Shown: positions 44,240 through 53,409, counted from the first letter of the stretch. The stretch is DNA of 64,000 nucleotides from Rhodospirillales bacterium (GCA_018432935.1 JAHDSF010000020.1:62001-126000), one strand, 5' to 3'. Translations and numbers: made by a program. Notes: generated by a model not told the origin, from the letters alone.

Positions 44240-45757
44240 GTGCTTCAACTCCGTAACGTGACGGTCGGCTTCGGCGACACCCACCCGGCGCTCGCCGAGG
44301 CCGACCTCGACATTGCCGAAGGCCAGCGGCTGCTGGTCTGCGGCGCCGCCGGCAGCGGCAAGTCGACGCTGCTGCAGGTGGCCGCCGGGCTGGTCCCGCA
44401 CCTGGTGCGGCCGCCGCTGTTCTCGGGCGCCGTCACCCTGCGCGGCCGCGAGCTCGGCCAGCACGCCAAGGACGAGCTGTTCACCACCATCAGCATCGTC
44501 TCGCAGAACGTCGAGGAGCAGCTCTGGGACCTCGGCGTCGAGGACCTGATCGCGTTTCCGCTCGAGAACCGGGGCACGCCGCGGGCGGCGATCCGCGACC
44601 GGCTGCGCGAGCTTCTGTGCGACCTCGAGCTGCAGGCCCTCGGCGGGCGCCGCGTGCTGACGCTGTCGGGCGGCGAGCGGCGGATGGTGGCGATCGCCAC
44701 CGCACTCGCCTCCAAGCCGCGGCTATTGGTGCTGGACGAGCCGACCACCGGGCTCGACCCGGCGGCCCGCGCGCGCCTGGTCCGCATCCTGAAGAAGCTG
44801 GCGCCCGACATCCCGGCCCTGCTGGTCGCCGAGCAGGACCCCGCCTCGATCGTCGCCACCATCGACAGCATCGCCCTGCTGAAGGGTGGGCGGCTGGCGC
44901 CGGCGGCGCCGGCCAACGACATCATCGCCGACCAGGCCCCCTGGCAGGAGGCCGGCGTGCTGCCGCCCAGGCGCAGCCGTGCGCCGCGCCGCGACGCGGC
45001 GGCGGGGCCGGCGCTGCTTTCCGTCTCGGGCCTGCGCACGCGGCTTGCCCGCGCCGACGGCCGCCCGGTGCTGGAGGACGTCGGCTTCGAGATCCGCGCC
45101 GGCGAGGTGGTCGGCCTGATCGGCCGCAACGGCGCCGGCAAGACGACGCTGTTCCAGTCGGTGCTGGGGCTGTCGCGGATCGGCGCCGGGGCGATCGTCA
45201 TCGCCGGCGAGCGGGCCGAGGGCTGGACCCCGGCGCGGCGGGCGCGTTCGATCGCCTACGTGCCGCAGAACGTGCGGCGCATCCTGTTCAACATGACGGT
45301 GCTGGACGAGGTCGTGTTCGCCATCACCGCCGGCCGCAGCAACGATGCGTCGGCGGCCGAGAAGGCGACCGCGGCGCTCGCCAAGTACGGCCTGCGCGCC
45401 TTCGCCGACAAGAACCCGTTCGCGCTGTCGGCCCGCCAGCAGGCCCTGCTCGGGCTCGCCTGCGCCGACGCCGCCGGGACCGCGATCGCCATCCTCGACG
45501 AACCCTTGCTCGCCCGCGACCTGCACGGCCGCCACATGCTGGGCCGCTTCCTCGACACGCTGTTGTCGGCTGGGCGCGCGGTGATGCTGATCTCGCACGA
45601 CCTCGAGCTGGTCGACGACGTCGCCTCGCGCACCCTGATCCTGGAGGGCGGCCGCATCGCCTTCGACGGGCCGCCCGACGCCGCCTGGCAAAGCCCCGCC
45701 TTCGCCGCCCTCGGCTGGGCCGGCCCCTACGGCCTGACGGCGGGAGAAGCGGCATGA
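44240..45757 (+). CDS. ECF transporter ATPase, two fused ABC domains
   Basis: 505-residue protein combining both energising ATPases. Domain 1 has Walker A CGAAGSGKSTLL (35-43), signature LSGGERRMVAIA and Walker B LLVLDEPTTGLDP. Domain 2 has GRNGAGKTTLF (295-303) and Walker B AIAILDEPLLARDL, but its signature reads LSARQQALLGLA, lacking the Gly-Gly. Thus one of the two composite ATP sites may be weak, as in asymmetric ABC pairs. The GTG start at 44240 follows the S gene by 14 bases. The stop overlaps the T component start (ATGA). Confidence 0.92.
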   Translation: MLQLRNVTVGFGDTHPALAEADLDIAEGQRLLVCGAAGSGKSTLLQVAAGLVPHLVRPPLFSGAVTLRGRELGQHAKDELFTTISIVSQNVEEQLWDLGVEDLIAFPLENRGTPRAAIRDRLRELLCDLELQALGGRRVLTLSGGERRMVAIATALASKPRLLVLDEPTTGLDPAARARLVRILKKLAPDIPALLVAEQDPASIVATIDSIALLKGGRLAPAAPANDIIADQAPWQEAGVLPPRRSRAPRRDAAAGPALLSVSGLRTRLARADGRPVLEDVGFEIRAGEVVGLIGRNGAGKTTLFQSVLGLSRIGAGAIVIAGERAEGWTPARRARSIAYVPQNVRRILFNMTVLDEVVFAITAGRSNDASAAEKATAALAKYGLRAFADKNPFALSARQQALLGLACADAAGTAIAILDEPLLARDLHGRHMLGRFLDTLLSAGRAVMLISHDLELVDDVASRTLILEGGRIAFDGPPDAAWQSPAFAALGWAGPYGLTAGEAA

Positions 45758-46434
45758 GGCGCCTCTACGACATCAACTTCTTCGTCAAGCTGGCGGCCGG
45801 GTTCCTGGTCATGCTGCTGGCCTGGGTGGCGCCGGACTGGCGGTACGGGGTGCCGCTGGCGGTCGCCAACCTCATCTTCCTCGCCGCCATCCGCATCCCA
45901 AGCCTGGGCGGCTACATCAAGGGGGTGACGCTGCTGGTCGGGCTGGTGATCGCGAGCTGGATGGCCAACCTGCTGATCCAGGGCATGGGGGCGCTCGATG
46001 CGCTGTTGCTGTCGGCCGGCATGGCGGCGCGCCTGGTCACCACCACCGCCGCCTTCTACTTCATCATGGAGACCAGCTCGCCGGGCTCGATCCTCGCCGC
46101 CTGCAGCGCGGCCGGGCTGCCCCCGGTGGCGACCCTGGTGCTGTCGCTGACCTTCGGCATCATCCCGATGCTGCGCGACGACTTCGACCGCATCGCCGAC
46201 GCCCAGCGGGCGCGCGGGATGGAGATCGACGACGTGCCGCTGCCGACCCGGCTGCGTTTCGCCCTGGCCCGCGGCGTGCCGCTGCTGGTGCAGTCGATCC
46301 GGATGGCGCACGCGATCTCGCTGTCGCTGTCACTGTACGGCTTCGACGTCAAGCGCAGGCGGACCAGCTGGCGCAACGTCGGCCTGCTGGTCGAGCCCCG
46401 CCTAGCCCTCAAGGAGGAAGATCATGGCCACTGA
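45754..46434 (+). CDS. ECF transporter transmembrane (T) component, CbiQ/EcfT family
   Basis: 226-residue membrane protein with about five spans and the two coupling-helix motifs of EcfT: IADAQRARGMEIDD (ARG) and SIRMAHAISLSLSLYGFD. It links the S component to the ATPases. It starts in the ATPase stop and overlaps the phosphoribosyltransferase by 11 bases. Confidence 0.9.
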   Translation: MRRLYDINFFVKLAAGFLVMLLAWVAPDWRYGVPLAVANLIFLAAIRIPSLGGYIKGVTLLVGLVIASWMANLLIQGMGALDALLLSAGMAARLVTTTAAFYFIMETSSPGSILAACSAAGLPPVATLVLSLTFGIIPMLRDDFDRIADAQRARGMEIDDVPLPTRLRFALARGVPLLVQSIRMAHAISLSLSLYGFDVKRRRTSWRNVGLLVEPRLALKEEDHGH

Positions 46435-47065
46435 GCCGAACCTCTCGCCGCTGACCGGCGAAACCTGGAGCGTCGACGTCGCCGGCCTCGAGGTCGAGCT
46501 GCCGATCGTCGCCATCAAGCCGGACTTCGCGATCTCGCTGATGATGGTGATCGACCTCGGCGTCCGCTTCGGCGAGCACGTCGGGGCCAAGCTGGCCGAG
46601 AAGCTGGCACCGCTGCGCCCCGACGTCATCGTCGGCGCGGCCACCCTTGGCATTCCGGTCGCGATCGAGGTGTCCCGCGCCCTCGCCCTCGACCGCTACG
46701 TGATCCTCCAGAAGTCGCCCAAGATCCACCTCGGTGACGCCCTGGTGCAGAAGATCGTCTCGATCACCTCGAAGGGCGAGCAGCGCCTCCTGCTCGACCG
46801 CCAGGCGATCCCGCTGATCAAGGGCAAGCGGGTGGTGGTGGTCGACGACGTGGTCGCCTCCGGCTCCAGCCTCAAAGGATCGGCGGAGCTGGTGCGCAGC
46901 GCCGGCGGCAACGTGGTCGGCATCGGCGTCATTCTCACCGAGGCCAGCGACTGGCGGGAGGTCCTGGGGCCGGACGTCGCGCTCCTGCACAGCCTCGCCC
47001 ACATCCCCCAGTTCGCCCCCGGTCCCGCCGGCTGGACCCCGATCCCAAGCACCCTGCGCGGCTGA
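46424..47065 (+). CDS. Purine-type phosphoribosyltransferase
   Basis: 213-residue cytosolic type I phosphoribosyltransferase. The PRPP loop is VVVVDDVVASGSSLKGS near residue 143, and the N-terminal part IVGAATLGIPVAIEVSRAL resembles adenine or xanthine PRTases. AAGGAGG directly precedes the ATG. As the coupled fourth gene of an ECF operon it probably traps the imported base as its nucleotide; which base is unknown. The last 119 bases recur at 53175-53293 and mark the edge of the glycan island. Confidence 0.88.
   Translation: MATEPNLSPLTGETWSVDVAGLEVELPIVAIKPDFAISLMMVIDLGVRFGEHVGAKLAEKLAPLRPDVIVGAATLGIPVAIEVSRALALDRYVILQKSPKIHLGDALVQKIVSITSKGEQRLLLDRQAIPLIKGKRVVVVDDVVASGSSLKGSAELVRSAGGNVVGIGVILTEASDWREVLGPDVALLHSLAHIPQFAPGPAGWTPIPSTLRG
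46947..47065 (+). repeat. 119-bp direct repeat, copy 1 (3' end of phosphoribosyltransferase gene)
   Basis: This segment matches 53175-53293 at 114 of 119 positions by hand count, in the same orientation, 6228 bases apart. It encodes the C-terminal DWREVLGPDVALLHSLAHIP part of the protein. Confidence 0.9.
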
Positions 47066-47132
47066 GGGCGGCAATAGGCACCTGCCGGCACCGCTTGCGG
47101 TTGTCCGGCCGGTCGGGAATACTGGCGCCGCC

Positions 47133-48650
47133 ATGCTCGACATGCCGTTGTCAGGGGAACGTGGAAGGCCGCGGACGTTCCGGATCATGCTGGCCGGCGC
47201 CGCGCTGGTGCCGGTGCTGGTGGCCATCTGGCATGACCCGGGGCGTTCGTGGACGTTGACGCCCGACGCCGACCTCATCTATCTGGGGGAGGCGCTGCGA
47301 GGCCTCGACGGACGCCCCTACGCCTACGCCGACCACCCCGGGTACACGTACACCCTGATCCTCGCAGCGTGGCTCAAGCTGCTGTCCTTTCTGCATATCA
47401 TCCCCGACGCCGGCCTCGGCGCCGCGATCTCCGCGCCGGACATCGGCCACTACATGCAGGCGATGACGTGGGCGGGCCGCCTGTTGTCCGCCTTTCTTGC
47501 CTCGGGTCTGGTGCTGGCGGCGGCGTGGCTGGTCCGCCTGGGTGGGGCATCGCGGCTCGCCACCGTCGTCTTCGCTCTGGTGCTGGCACTGAGCGACGGG
47601 GTGGTCGCGCAGACCGTGGTCCTGCGCGCGGAACTGATGTCGGGCGGGCTCGCCTTCCTCGCTTTCCTGACCATGGCGCTCGCTGCCCGCAGCTCGGGTT
47701 GGCGGGCTCCGATGCTGCTCTGCCTGACTGGTCTACTGGCGATGCTGGCCATGGAAGCGAAGGTCCAGGCCCTGATCCCGCTGCTGTGCCTGCCGGCGCT
47801 GGCGCTGAGCCTGGAGGCGCTGTCGGGACCGCGCCCGCCGGGCCCCGGCGATTGGCGCGTCGAGCCCGCCATCCTGGGGGCGCTGGCCGTCTGCATGCCG
47901 ATGGCGGTGATCGTCCCGTTCTCGACCAGGGACTTCGATTTCGGGCCGCCGATACGGTTCTACGATCTGGCGGTGATGGCGTGGATCGCGATCGGGATCG
48001 CGGGCTACGTCCGTCTCAACCGCGTTCCCCGGCGGGTGGCCTGGCTCGGCGCGGCGGCGCTGGCCGCGGGCATGGCGCTGGGCTTCTATCTCCTGTTCCT
48101 TCGCCATTCGTATCGCGTGGTCGACGCGATCCTCAATCCGATCGAGCAGATGAGAATTTTCGCCGGCGGAGCCGGCCGGTTCGATGCTCCCCCGGAGGCC
48201 CTGCTCGGTATCCTGTACGGTCTGATCTCGGGGATGGCCGAGCATTCGCTGACCCCGCTGCGCGCGATCGAAGTCGCCGCCGTCGCCGGCGCCGCCGCCC
48301 TGTGGCGCTGGGGCGACAGGCGCTCTGCGCTGCTGTCCTTGCTGCTGCTCGGGACCGCCCTCGCCGGTGAGCTCGCTTTCGGACTGCGCGGAGTCAGGGT
48401 CAATTACTTCGTCTACCTGGAACCCTGGGCGATCGCTGCAGCGCTGGTTCCGCTGGGTCGGCTGCTCAGCGGTACCCGGAGCCGACGGGCGGTCCTGGGT
48501 CTCGCGGCGGTGCTTGTCGTCTGGCAGGGCTCGCGCGCACTGAGTGCGGGCGTCGTCCCGGTCCAGCCGATCGCCAACGTCTGCGGCCAGGCGGACGGCT
48601 ACCTCGAGCCGGACTTCGCGGCCCGCTTCAAGCCGATCTGTCAGCGCTGA
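47133..48650 (+). CDS. Polytopic membrane glycosyltransferase-like protein (GT-C type)
   Basis: 505-residue membrane protein with about 11-12 spans. Early periplasmic loops contain LTPDADLIYLGEALRG and YADHPGYTYTLIL, in which the DAD/E acidic pair resembles catalytic loops of GT-C (GT39/GT83-like) enzymes. The function is inferred from this and from its place beside GDP-sugar genes; the exact family is not recognised. No good ribosome site was seen before ATG 47133. It is the first gene of the island bracketed by the 119-bp repeat and overlaps the convergent small membrane protein by 10 bases. Confidence 0.7.
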   Translation: MLDMPLSGERGRPRTFRIMLAGAALVPVLVAIWHDPGRSWTLTPDADLIYLGEALRGLDGRPYAYADHPGYTYTLILAAWLKLLSFLHIIPDAGLGAAISAPDIGHYMQAMTWAGRLLSAFLASGLVLAAAWLVRLGGASRLATVVFALVLALSDGVVAQTVVLRAELMSGGLAFLAFLTMALAARSSGWRAPMLLCLTGLLAMLAMEAKVQALIPLLCLPALALSLEALSGPRPPGPGDWRVEPAILGALAVCMPMAVIVPFSTRDFDFGPPIRFYDLAVMAWIAIGIAGYVRLNRVPRRVAWLGAAALAAGMALGFYLLFLRHSYRVVDAILNPIEQMRIFAGGAGRFDAPPEALLGILYGLISGMAEHSLTPLRAIEVAAVAGAAALWRWGDRRSALLSLLLLGTALAGELAFGLRGVRVNYFVYLEPWAIAAALVPLGRLLSGTRSRRAVLGLAAVLVVWQGSRALSAGVVPVQPIANVCGQADGYLEPDFAARFKPICQR

Positions 48651-49150
48651 TCGGGGCAGGCCGCGTCGACCAGGGGACGCAGCTCGGCGACGTAGGGCTC
48701 CAGTTTCGGGGCGGCTTCCCTGACCAGGCGCCGCAGCTCCTGCTGCCGCTCCGGCGTGAGCTCGCTGTCGGCCGCATCGCGCAGCCCCTCGGCCACCTGG
48801 GCGATGGCCGCGCGACCCAGCTTGGCGCCCGCCTTGCGCAGCGGTTCGCGAACGGCGTAGGCGAACGAGAATGCCGCCCCTGCCATCAGCACGCTCCCCG
48901 CCAGCACGACGATCGCGGTCTTCAACAGGAATCGGCGCAGGTCGCTTTGCTCCGCGCCCCGGGAGGACGCCGGAAGATCGCCTTCGGCCCCGACCCTGCG
49001 GTGGCGCTCGACCAGAGCCGCCTTCTCGGCCTCAAGGCGGGCCCAGCCGGCATCGAGGCTGGAATCCTCCACCACCAGATAGAGGGCGGGCATGCGCAGC
49101 ACGAATCCGCCGCCGGGGCTGCGCTGCACCCAAACGGTATGGTCCGTCAT
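48641..49150 (-). CDS. Hypothetical single-span membrane protein
   Basis: 169-residue protein. The soluble N-terminal part (about 1-72) is MTDHTVWVQRSPGGGF onward, one membrane span follows (TAIVVLAGSVLMAGAAFSFAYAV), and the C-terminal region is helical and charged. I recognise no family. GGGAGGA lies before ATG 49150. The start overlaps the GT2 stop (ATGA), so it belongs to the same five-gene transcript and may anchor or accompany the glycosyltransferase. Confidence 0.75.
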   Translation of the reverse strand: MTDHTVWVQRSPGGGFVLRMPALYLVVEDSSLDAGWARLEAEKAALVERHRRVGAEGDLPASSRGAEQSDLRRFLLKTAIVVLAGSVLMAGAAFSFAYAVREPLRKAGAKLGRAAIAQVAEGLRDAADSELTPERQQELRRLVREAAPKLEPYVAELRPLVDAACPDQR

Positions 49151-49848
49151 GCGATCCTCCCGCGCAGTTCTTTCCAGAAGCACGCCAGGAAGCGCAGACC
49201 AGTGGGAATCGACCGCGCCTGGGTCTCTCCCGCCACCCGCGGTCCCTCGACGGTCGGAAACTCGACGATCGCCAGTCCGGCCTGCATCGCCCGCATCGTC
49301 ATCTGATACTCGATCGTATAGCCGGAGGCGTCCAGGTTCAGCAGCAGCGCCGCCTTGCGGGTGATTGCCCGAAAGCCGTTGATGGAATCGGTGACGAACG
49401 GCCCCCGGCGGCGAAACGCGAGATTGGCCAGCCCGTTGAAGGCCAGATTGGCCCACTTCCGCCACCGCAGGATACACCCGTCTTCCTCGTTCACCGCACC
49501 ACGCATCATGCGCGAGGCGATGACGATATCGGCGCCGGAATCGAGAAGCGGCCGGAACCGGGGCAGGTCCGCCACGGCCTCGTTTCCGTCCGGCGAGAAG
49601 AAGATGTACGCGTCCGCCTCCACGTCGCCAAACGCCTTCAGAAACGCCTCGCCACGACCGCGCCTGCTCTGGGCGATGACGGGAATTCCGTAAGCGGCCA
49701 GCAGTTCGACCGATCCGTCGCTCGAGCCGCCGTCCACCGCCACCACGGCGTCGTAGCCTGCGTCGGCGCCGGGCGGCGGGATGGTCGGCAGGACCAGTTC
49801 GAGGCACGGCCGCTCGTTGAAGACGAGGAGAACAAGCGTGATCTTCAT
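49147..49848 (-). CDS. Family 2 glycosyltransferase
   Basis: 233-residue GT-A enzyme: ITLVLLVFNERPCLELVLPT, VVAVDGGSSDGSVELL, then RGRGEAFLKAFGDVEADAYIFFSPDGNE where the usual DxD is SPDGN. This places it with DPM1/polyprenyl-phosphate sugar transferase-like enzymes. ATG 49848 overlaps the upstream SDR stop (ATGA). It may load the island's sugar onto a lipid or glycan. Confidence 0.85.
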   Translation of the reverse strand: MKITLVLLVFNERPCLELVLPTIPPPGADAGYDAVVAVDGGSSDGSVELLAAYGIPVIAQSRRGRGEAFLKAFGDVEADAYIFFSPDGNEAVADLPRFRPLLDSGADIVIASRMMRGAVNEEDGCILRWRKWANLAFNGLANLAFRRRGPFVTDSINGFRAITRKAALLLNLDASGYTIEYQMTMRAMQAGLAIVEFPTVEGPRVAGETQARSIPTGLRFLACFWKELRGRIA

Positions 49849-50870
49849 TGCGCGCAATACCAGGCGATGGTCCGGGCCAAGCCATCGGCCAGCGGGACCC
49901 GGGTGTGGAAGTCCAGAACGCGTCTGGCCTTGGCGGTATCGCAGCAGCGCCGGGGCTGGCCGGCCGGCTGACCGGCGTCGAACTCGAGGCCGAGTGGCCG
50001 TCCGGTCCGGGATTCCACAAGGCTGGCGACGATCGCCGCGAGTTCGCCGATGGTGATCTCCTCCTCGGCGCCGATGTTGACGGGATCGGCAGCCGGGTAG
50101 CGGGCTGCGGTCTCGATGAGGCCGCGCGCGAAGTCGTCGACATAGATGAACGAGCGGCTCGCCTTGCCGTCACCCCAGACCCTCAGCACGCCATCCTCGG
50201 CGGCAAGCGCCTTGCGGATCAGGGCAGGAATGACGTGCGAACGCTGCGGGTCGAAGGTGTCGCGGGGTCCGTATGCGTTGTAAGGCCGTGGGATGGCGAT
50301 CGACATGCCGAATTCGTCCGCGTACCGGGCTCCCAGGAACTCGAGCATGCGCTTCGCCCAGCCGTAGCCGGCATTGGTCGGCTCGGGGTCGCCCCGGAAG
50401 CCCTCCTCCTCGGGGGTGGGAACGGTGCAGAACCGGGGATACACGCAGGCCGAGCTGCACAACAGGACCCGGTCCGCGCCCAGCCGCCGCGACGCTGCCA
50501 TCACCGACAGCGCCATCCGCATGTTGGCATCGAAGATGGACGCCGGGTGGGCGACGTTGTAGGCGATTCCGGCCACGTCGGCGGCCAAGTGCATGACGAC
50601 GCTGCAGCCGGCCAGGGCCGTCATGCACCCCTCCTCGGCGGCCACGTCGGCCTGGCGGAGCTCCACTTCGTCCGAAATGTGCGCCAGATGGCCCGGCCTT
50701 CCGCTTCGCGTCGGGACGACGACGGCGGCGCCCAGCCGCCGCAGCTGCTCGACAACGTGGCTGCCGATGAACCCGCATCCCCCGGTCACCGCAACCTGCT
50801 TGCCGGCGAAGAACGAGCGTGTCTCGGGATGAAAATCGGCCGCCGTCACGCCGCTGCGATACTCGGTCAT
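49845..50870 (-). CDS. NAD(P)-dependent SDR, GDP-sugar epimerase/reductase (ColC or Fcl-like)
   Basis: 341-residue extended SDR. The nucleotide motif is [13 protein letters not shown] (GGCGFIG 30-36), the catalytic Ser is in LCSSACVYP and the Tyr/Lys pair in [10 protein letters not shown]. Structure and the neighbouring gmd and ColD-type genes suggest the last step of a GDP-6-deoxyhexose pathway: 3,5-epimerase/4-reductase (fucose synthase) or, with ColD, GDP-colitose synthase. Both are inferred. Overlaps at both ends (ATGA) show tight translational coupling. Confidence 0.85.
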   Translation of the reverse strand: MTEYRSGVTAADFHPETRSFFAGKQVAVTGGCGFIGSHVVEQLRRLGAAVVVPTRSGRPGHLAHISDEVELRQADVAAEEGCMTALAGCSVVMHLAADVAGIAYNVAHPASIFDANMRMALSVMAASRRLGADRVLLCSSACVYPRFCTVPTPEEEGFRGDPEPTNAGYGWAKRMLEFLGARYADEFGMSIAIPRPYNAYGPRDTFDPQRSHVIPALIRKALAAEDGVLRVWGDGKASRSFIYVDDFARGLIETAARYPAADPVNIGAEEEITIGELAAIVASLVESRTGRPLGLEFDAGQPAGQPRRCCDTAKARRVLDFHTRVPLADGLARTIAWYCAQ

Positions 50871-51871
50871 CTTGCCCGGCCGCCCGCCGCGCCGACGGCG
50901 TTCATGTCGGCCTCCACCATCATGCGCACCAGACCCTTGAAGTCCGTCTTCGGGTGCCAACCCAGCCTGTCCCTGGCCCGCGACGGATCGCCGATCAGGC
51001 ATTCGACCTCGGTGGGCCGGAAATAGCGGGAATCGATCTCCACCACCGCTCTCCAATCGATCCCGACCTGCCGCGAGGCCTCTTCGAGGAAGTCGCGCAC
51101 CGAATGCGTGGTCCCCGTGGCGATGACATAGTCGCCGGGGTCGTCCTGCTGCAGCATCAGCCACATGGCTTCCACGTAGTCGCCGGCATAGCCCCAGTCG
51201 CGCTTGGCATCGAGATTGCCGAGGTAGAGCTTGTCCTCGATGCCGGCGCGGATGCGCGCCAGCCCGCGCGTGATCTTGCGGGTGACGAAGGTCTCGCCGC
51301 GGCGCGGGCTTTCGTGGTTGAACAGGATGCCGCACGAGGCGTGCAGGCCGTACGCTTCCCGATAGTTGACGACGATGTTGTGCGCGAACACCTTGGCACA
51401 GGCGTAGGGGCTGCGAGGATTGAACGGCGTCGTCTCGCGCTGCGGGGATTCAAGCACCTGCCCGAACATCTCGGAGCTGGAGGCCTGATAGAAGCGTACT
51501 GTCCTCTCGATCCCGACATTGCGGATCGCTTCGAGCAGCCGCACGGTGCCGAGAGCCGCGACGTCGGCCGTATAGACCGGCTGGTCGAACGAAACCCGGA
51601 CATGGCTCTGGGCGCCGAGGTTGTAGATCTCGTCCGGGCCGACCCGGTCGATCAGGCGCTCCAGCGAGAGTTCCTCGGTAAGGTCGCCGTAGTGGAGGCG
51701 CAGGCTGGCGTCCGGCTCGTAGACTTCCTGAAAGATGTGGCTGATCCGTCCGGTATTGAACGACGACGAGCGACGGATGATGCCGTGCACCTGATAGCCC
51801 TTGGCGAGCAGAAGCTCGGCCAGATAAGAGCCGTCCTGCCCGGTGATCCCGGTGATCATCGCCCGCTTCAT
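50867..51871 (-). CDS. gmd: GDP-mannose 4,6-dehydratase
   Basis: 334-residue SDR converting GDP-D-mannose to GDP-4-keto-6-deoxy-D-mannose. It has [33 protein letters not shown], the [13 protein letters not shown] block and catalytic [10 protein letters not shown], and [14 protein letters not shown] and [11 protein letters not shown] are also diagnostic. It is the committed step feeding the ColD-type enzyme (upstream) and the SDR (downstream), both coupled by ATGA overlaps. Confidence 0.96.
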   Translation of the reverse strand: MKRAMITGITGQDGSYLAELLLAKGYQVHGIIRRSSSFNTGRISHIFQEVYEPDASLRLHYGDLTEELSLERLIDRVGPDEIYNLGAQSHVRVSFDQPVYTADVAALGTVRLLEAIRNVGIERTVRFYQASSSEMFGQVLESPQRETTPFNPRSPYACAKVFAHNIVVNYREAYGLHASCGILFNHESPRRGETFVTRKITRGLARIRAGIEDKLYLGNLDAKRDWGYAGDYVEAMWLMLQQDDPGDYVIATGTTHSVRDFLEEASRQVGIDWRAVVEIDSRYFRPTEVECLIGDPSRARDRLGWHPKTDFKGLVRMMVEADMNAVGAAGGRAR

Positions 51872-53091
51872 GGCGCAAAGTACCTCCGGACCGCTTCCGC
51901 GATGAACTCGAGATCCTCGTCGCTGGAGTTTGGATGCAGCCCGAAGTAGAGGCCCGCATCCATGATGCGATCGGCTCCCTGGAGCGGCCCGACGACGCGG
52001 TGGCGCACGTGCGCCATTGCGGGCTGTCGCGCCATGTTGCCGCAGATGATGGGCCGCACCTCGACCCCAGCCGATTCCAGATGGACGGCAAGGCCGTCGC
52101 GGGCCGCGCGATCCCGACACAGCAGGGGAAACCCGAAGAACGCCGGGTCGGCGCCCCGCGTGCGCGTCATCACCGAGATGTCCCCGCTCGCGATCACATC
52201 GTGCAGGCTGTCGACAAGGACTCGGGTCGCCTGCCGCCGGCGCGCATTGAAGGACTCGAGCTTGCGAAGCTGGTGGAGGCCGAACGCCGCATTCAGCTCC
52301 GTCGGACGCAGGTTGAAGCCCGTGTTGATGAAGCAGAACTTGGCGCCCAAGTCCCCCTTGCGGCTCCCTGGTTCGGCAAGATCCCGGGTCCACCCGTGGG
52401 CCCGCAGGCAGCGGACCAGGTCGGCAAGCTGGTCATCGTCGGTCACGACCATGCCACCCTCGATGGTCGTGATGTGATGGGAGAAGAAGAAGCTGAACGT
52501 GCCCATCAGGCCGAAGCTGCCGACGAACCGGTCCTCGTACCGCGTTCCGAGTGCCTCGCACGTATCCTCGACCAGGGTCAGGTTGTGATGGTTTGCCAAG
52601 GCCAGCAGCGGCGCGAGATCGCAAGCGTTGCCCAACGCGTGCACCGGACAGATCGCCACCGTTTCCGGGCCGACGGCGGCCGCCACCTGCGCGGGATCCA
52701 TCTGCAGGGTCGCAGGATCGCAATCCACCAGGACCGGGACGCCTCCCGCCTGTACGACCGGCCATATGGTGGTCGACCAAGTGACGGCCGGCACGATCAC
52801 TTCCGCGCCCGGGCGCCATTTCCGCCGGTTGGCACGCGCCGAAAACAGCGGGTTGGCGATGGCGAACCAGGCAAGCAGATTGGCCGATGATCCCGAATTG
52901 ACGAAGACGGCGTTGCGCGATCCGATGTACGCCGCGAACGCCCGTTCGAATTCACCGCACTTGCGGCCCATCGTGACCCGCGTGGACCGCAGGCTGTCGA
53001 TCGCTTCGGCGATCTCGTCCTCGCCAAAGGTGGGTTCGGAAAGCTTGATGCGCACAATTATCTCGCGGTATCGGGTCTTAACCGCTGCCAT
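51868..53091 (-). CDS. colD: ColD-type GDP-4-keto-6-deoxymannose 3-dehydratase (DegT fold, Lys to His)
   Basis: 407-residue DegT/DnrJ/EryC1 fold protein. In ordinary sugar aminotransferases the PLP lysine sits in SFxxxKxLxxxEGG; here the block is [14 protein letters not shown] (200-213) with His at the lysine position (H205). Asp177 in VEDTCEALG, which contacts PLP, is kept. This Lys to His change defines 3-dehydratases such as ColD. RfbH also has it but carries iron-sulfur cysteines not seen here, and the adjacent gmd supplies the ColD substrate. The start is uncertain (ATG 53091 without a ribosome site, or GTG 53055). First gene of the island's minus-strand operon. Confidence 0.85.
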   Translation of the reverse strand: MAAVKTRYREIIVRIKLSEPTFGEDEIAEAIDSLRSTRVTMGRKCGEFERAFAAYIGSRNAVFVNSGSSANLLAWFAIANPLFSARANRRKWRPGAEVIVPAVTWSTTIWPVVQAGGVPVLVDCDPATLQMDPAQVAAAVGPETVAICPVHALGNACDLAPLLALANHHNLTLVEDTCEALGTRYEDRFVGSFGLMGTFSFFFSHHITTIEGGMVVTDDDQLADLVRCLRAHGWTRDLAEPGSRKGDLGAKFCFINTGFNLRPTELNAAFGLHQLRKLESFNARRRQATRVLVDSLHDVIASGDISVMTRTRGADPAFFGFPLLCRDRAARDGLAVHLESAGVEVRPIICGNMARQPAMAHVRHRVVGPLQGADRIMDAGLYFGLHPNSSDEDLEFIAEAVRRYFAP

Positions 53092-53174
53092 AGCATGCCG
53101 GACCTGTCAAGCAGGTCGGTCGGGCGAACGGTGCACCGAACCGGGACCACCGATGCGGAGGAGCGATTGTGAGG

Positions 53175-53293
53175 GCGACTGGCGGGAGGTCCTGGGGCCG
53201 GACGTCGCGCTCCTGCACAGCCTCGCCCACATCCCCCAGTTCGCCCCCGGCGCCGCCGGCTGGAGCCCGATCCCGAGCACCCTGCGCGGTTGA
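53175..53293 (+). pseudogene. 119-bp direct repeat, copy 2: 3' fragment of a phosphoribosyltransferase gene
   Basis: It encodes DWREVLGPDVALLHSLAHIP to STLRG and a stop, with five base differences from copy 1 (two of them changing residues, P to A and T to S). No start or PRPP loop is present, so it is a gene remnant. Together with copy 1 it brackets the 47.07-53.17 kb glycan island. The surrounding 53092-53174 and 53294-53409 contain no gene. Confidence 0.88.
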
Positions 53294-53409
53294 ACGGGCG
53301 CCCGTCGCGGGGCGCGACACGATGTGCCCGGGCTCGCGCATCTAGCTGGACGGGTCGTTGACGCTCGCATGCGGTTGGGGCCCAGGTCCGCCGGACCACC
53401 GTTCGCTGA

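Noticed and set aside
51868..53091. Ordinary sugar aminotransferase such as perosamine synthase (PerA)
   Set aside because: The PLP lysine is replaced by His in an otherwise intact motif, which fits a 3-dehydratase.
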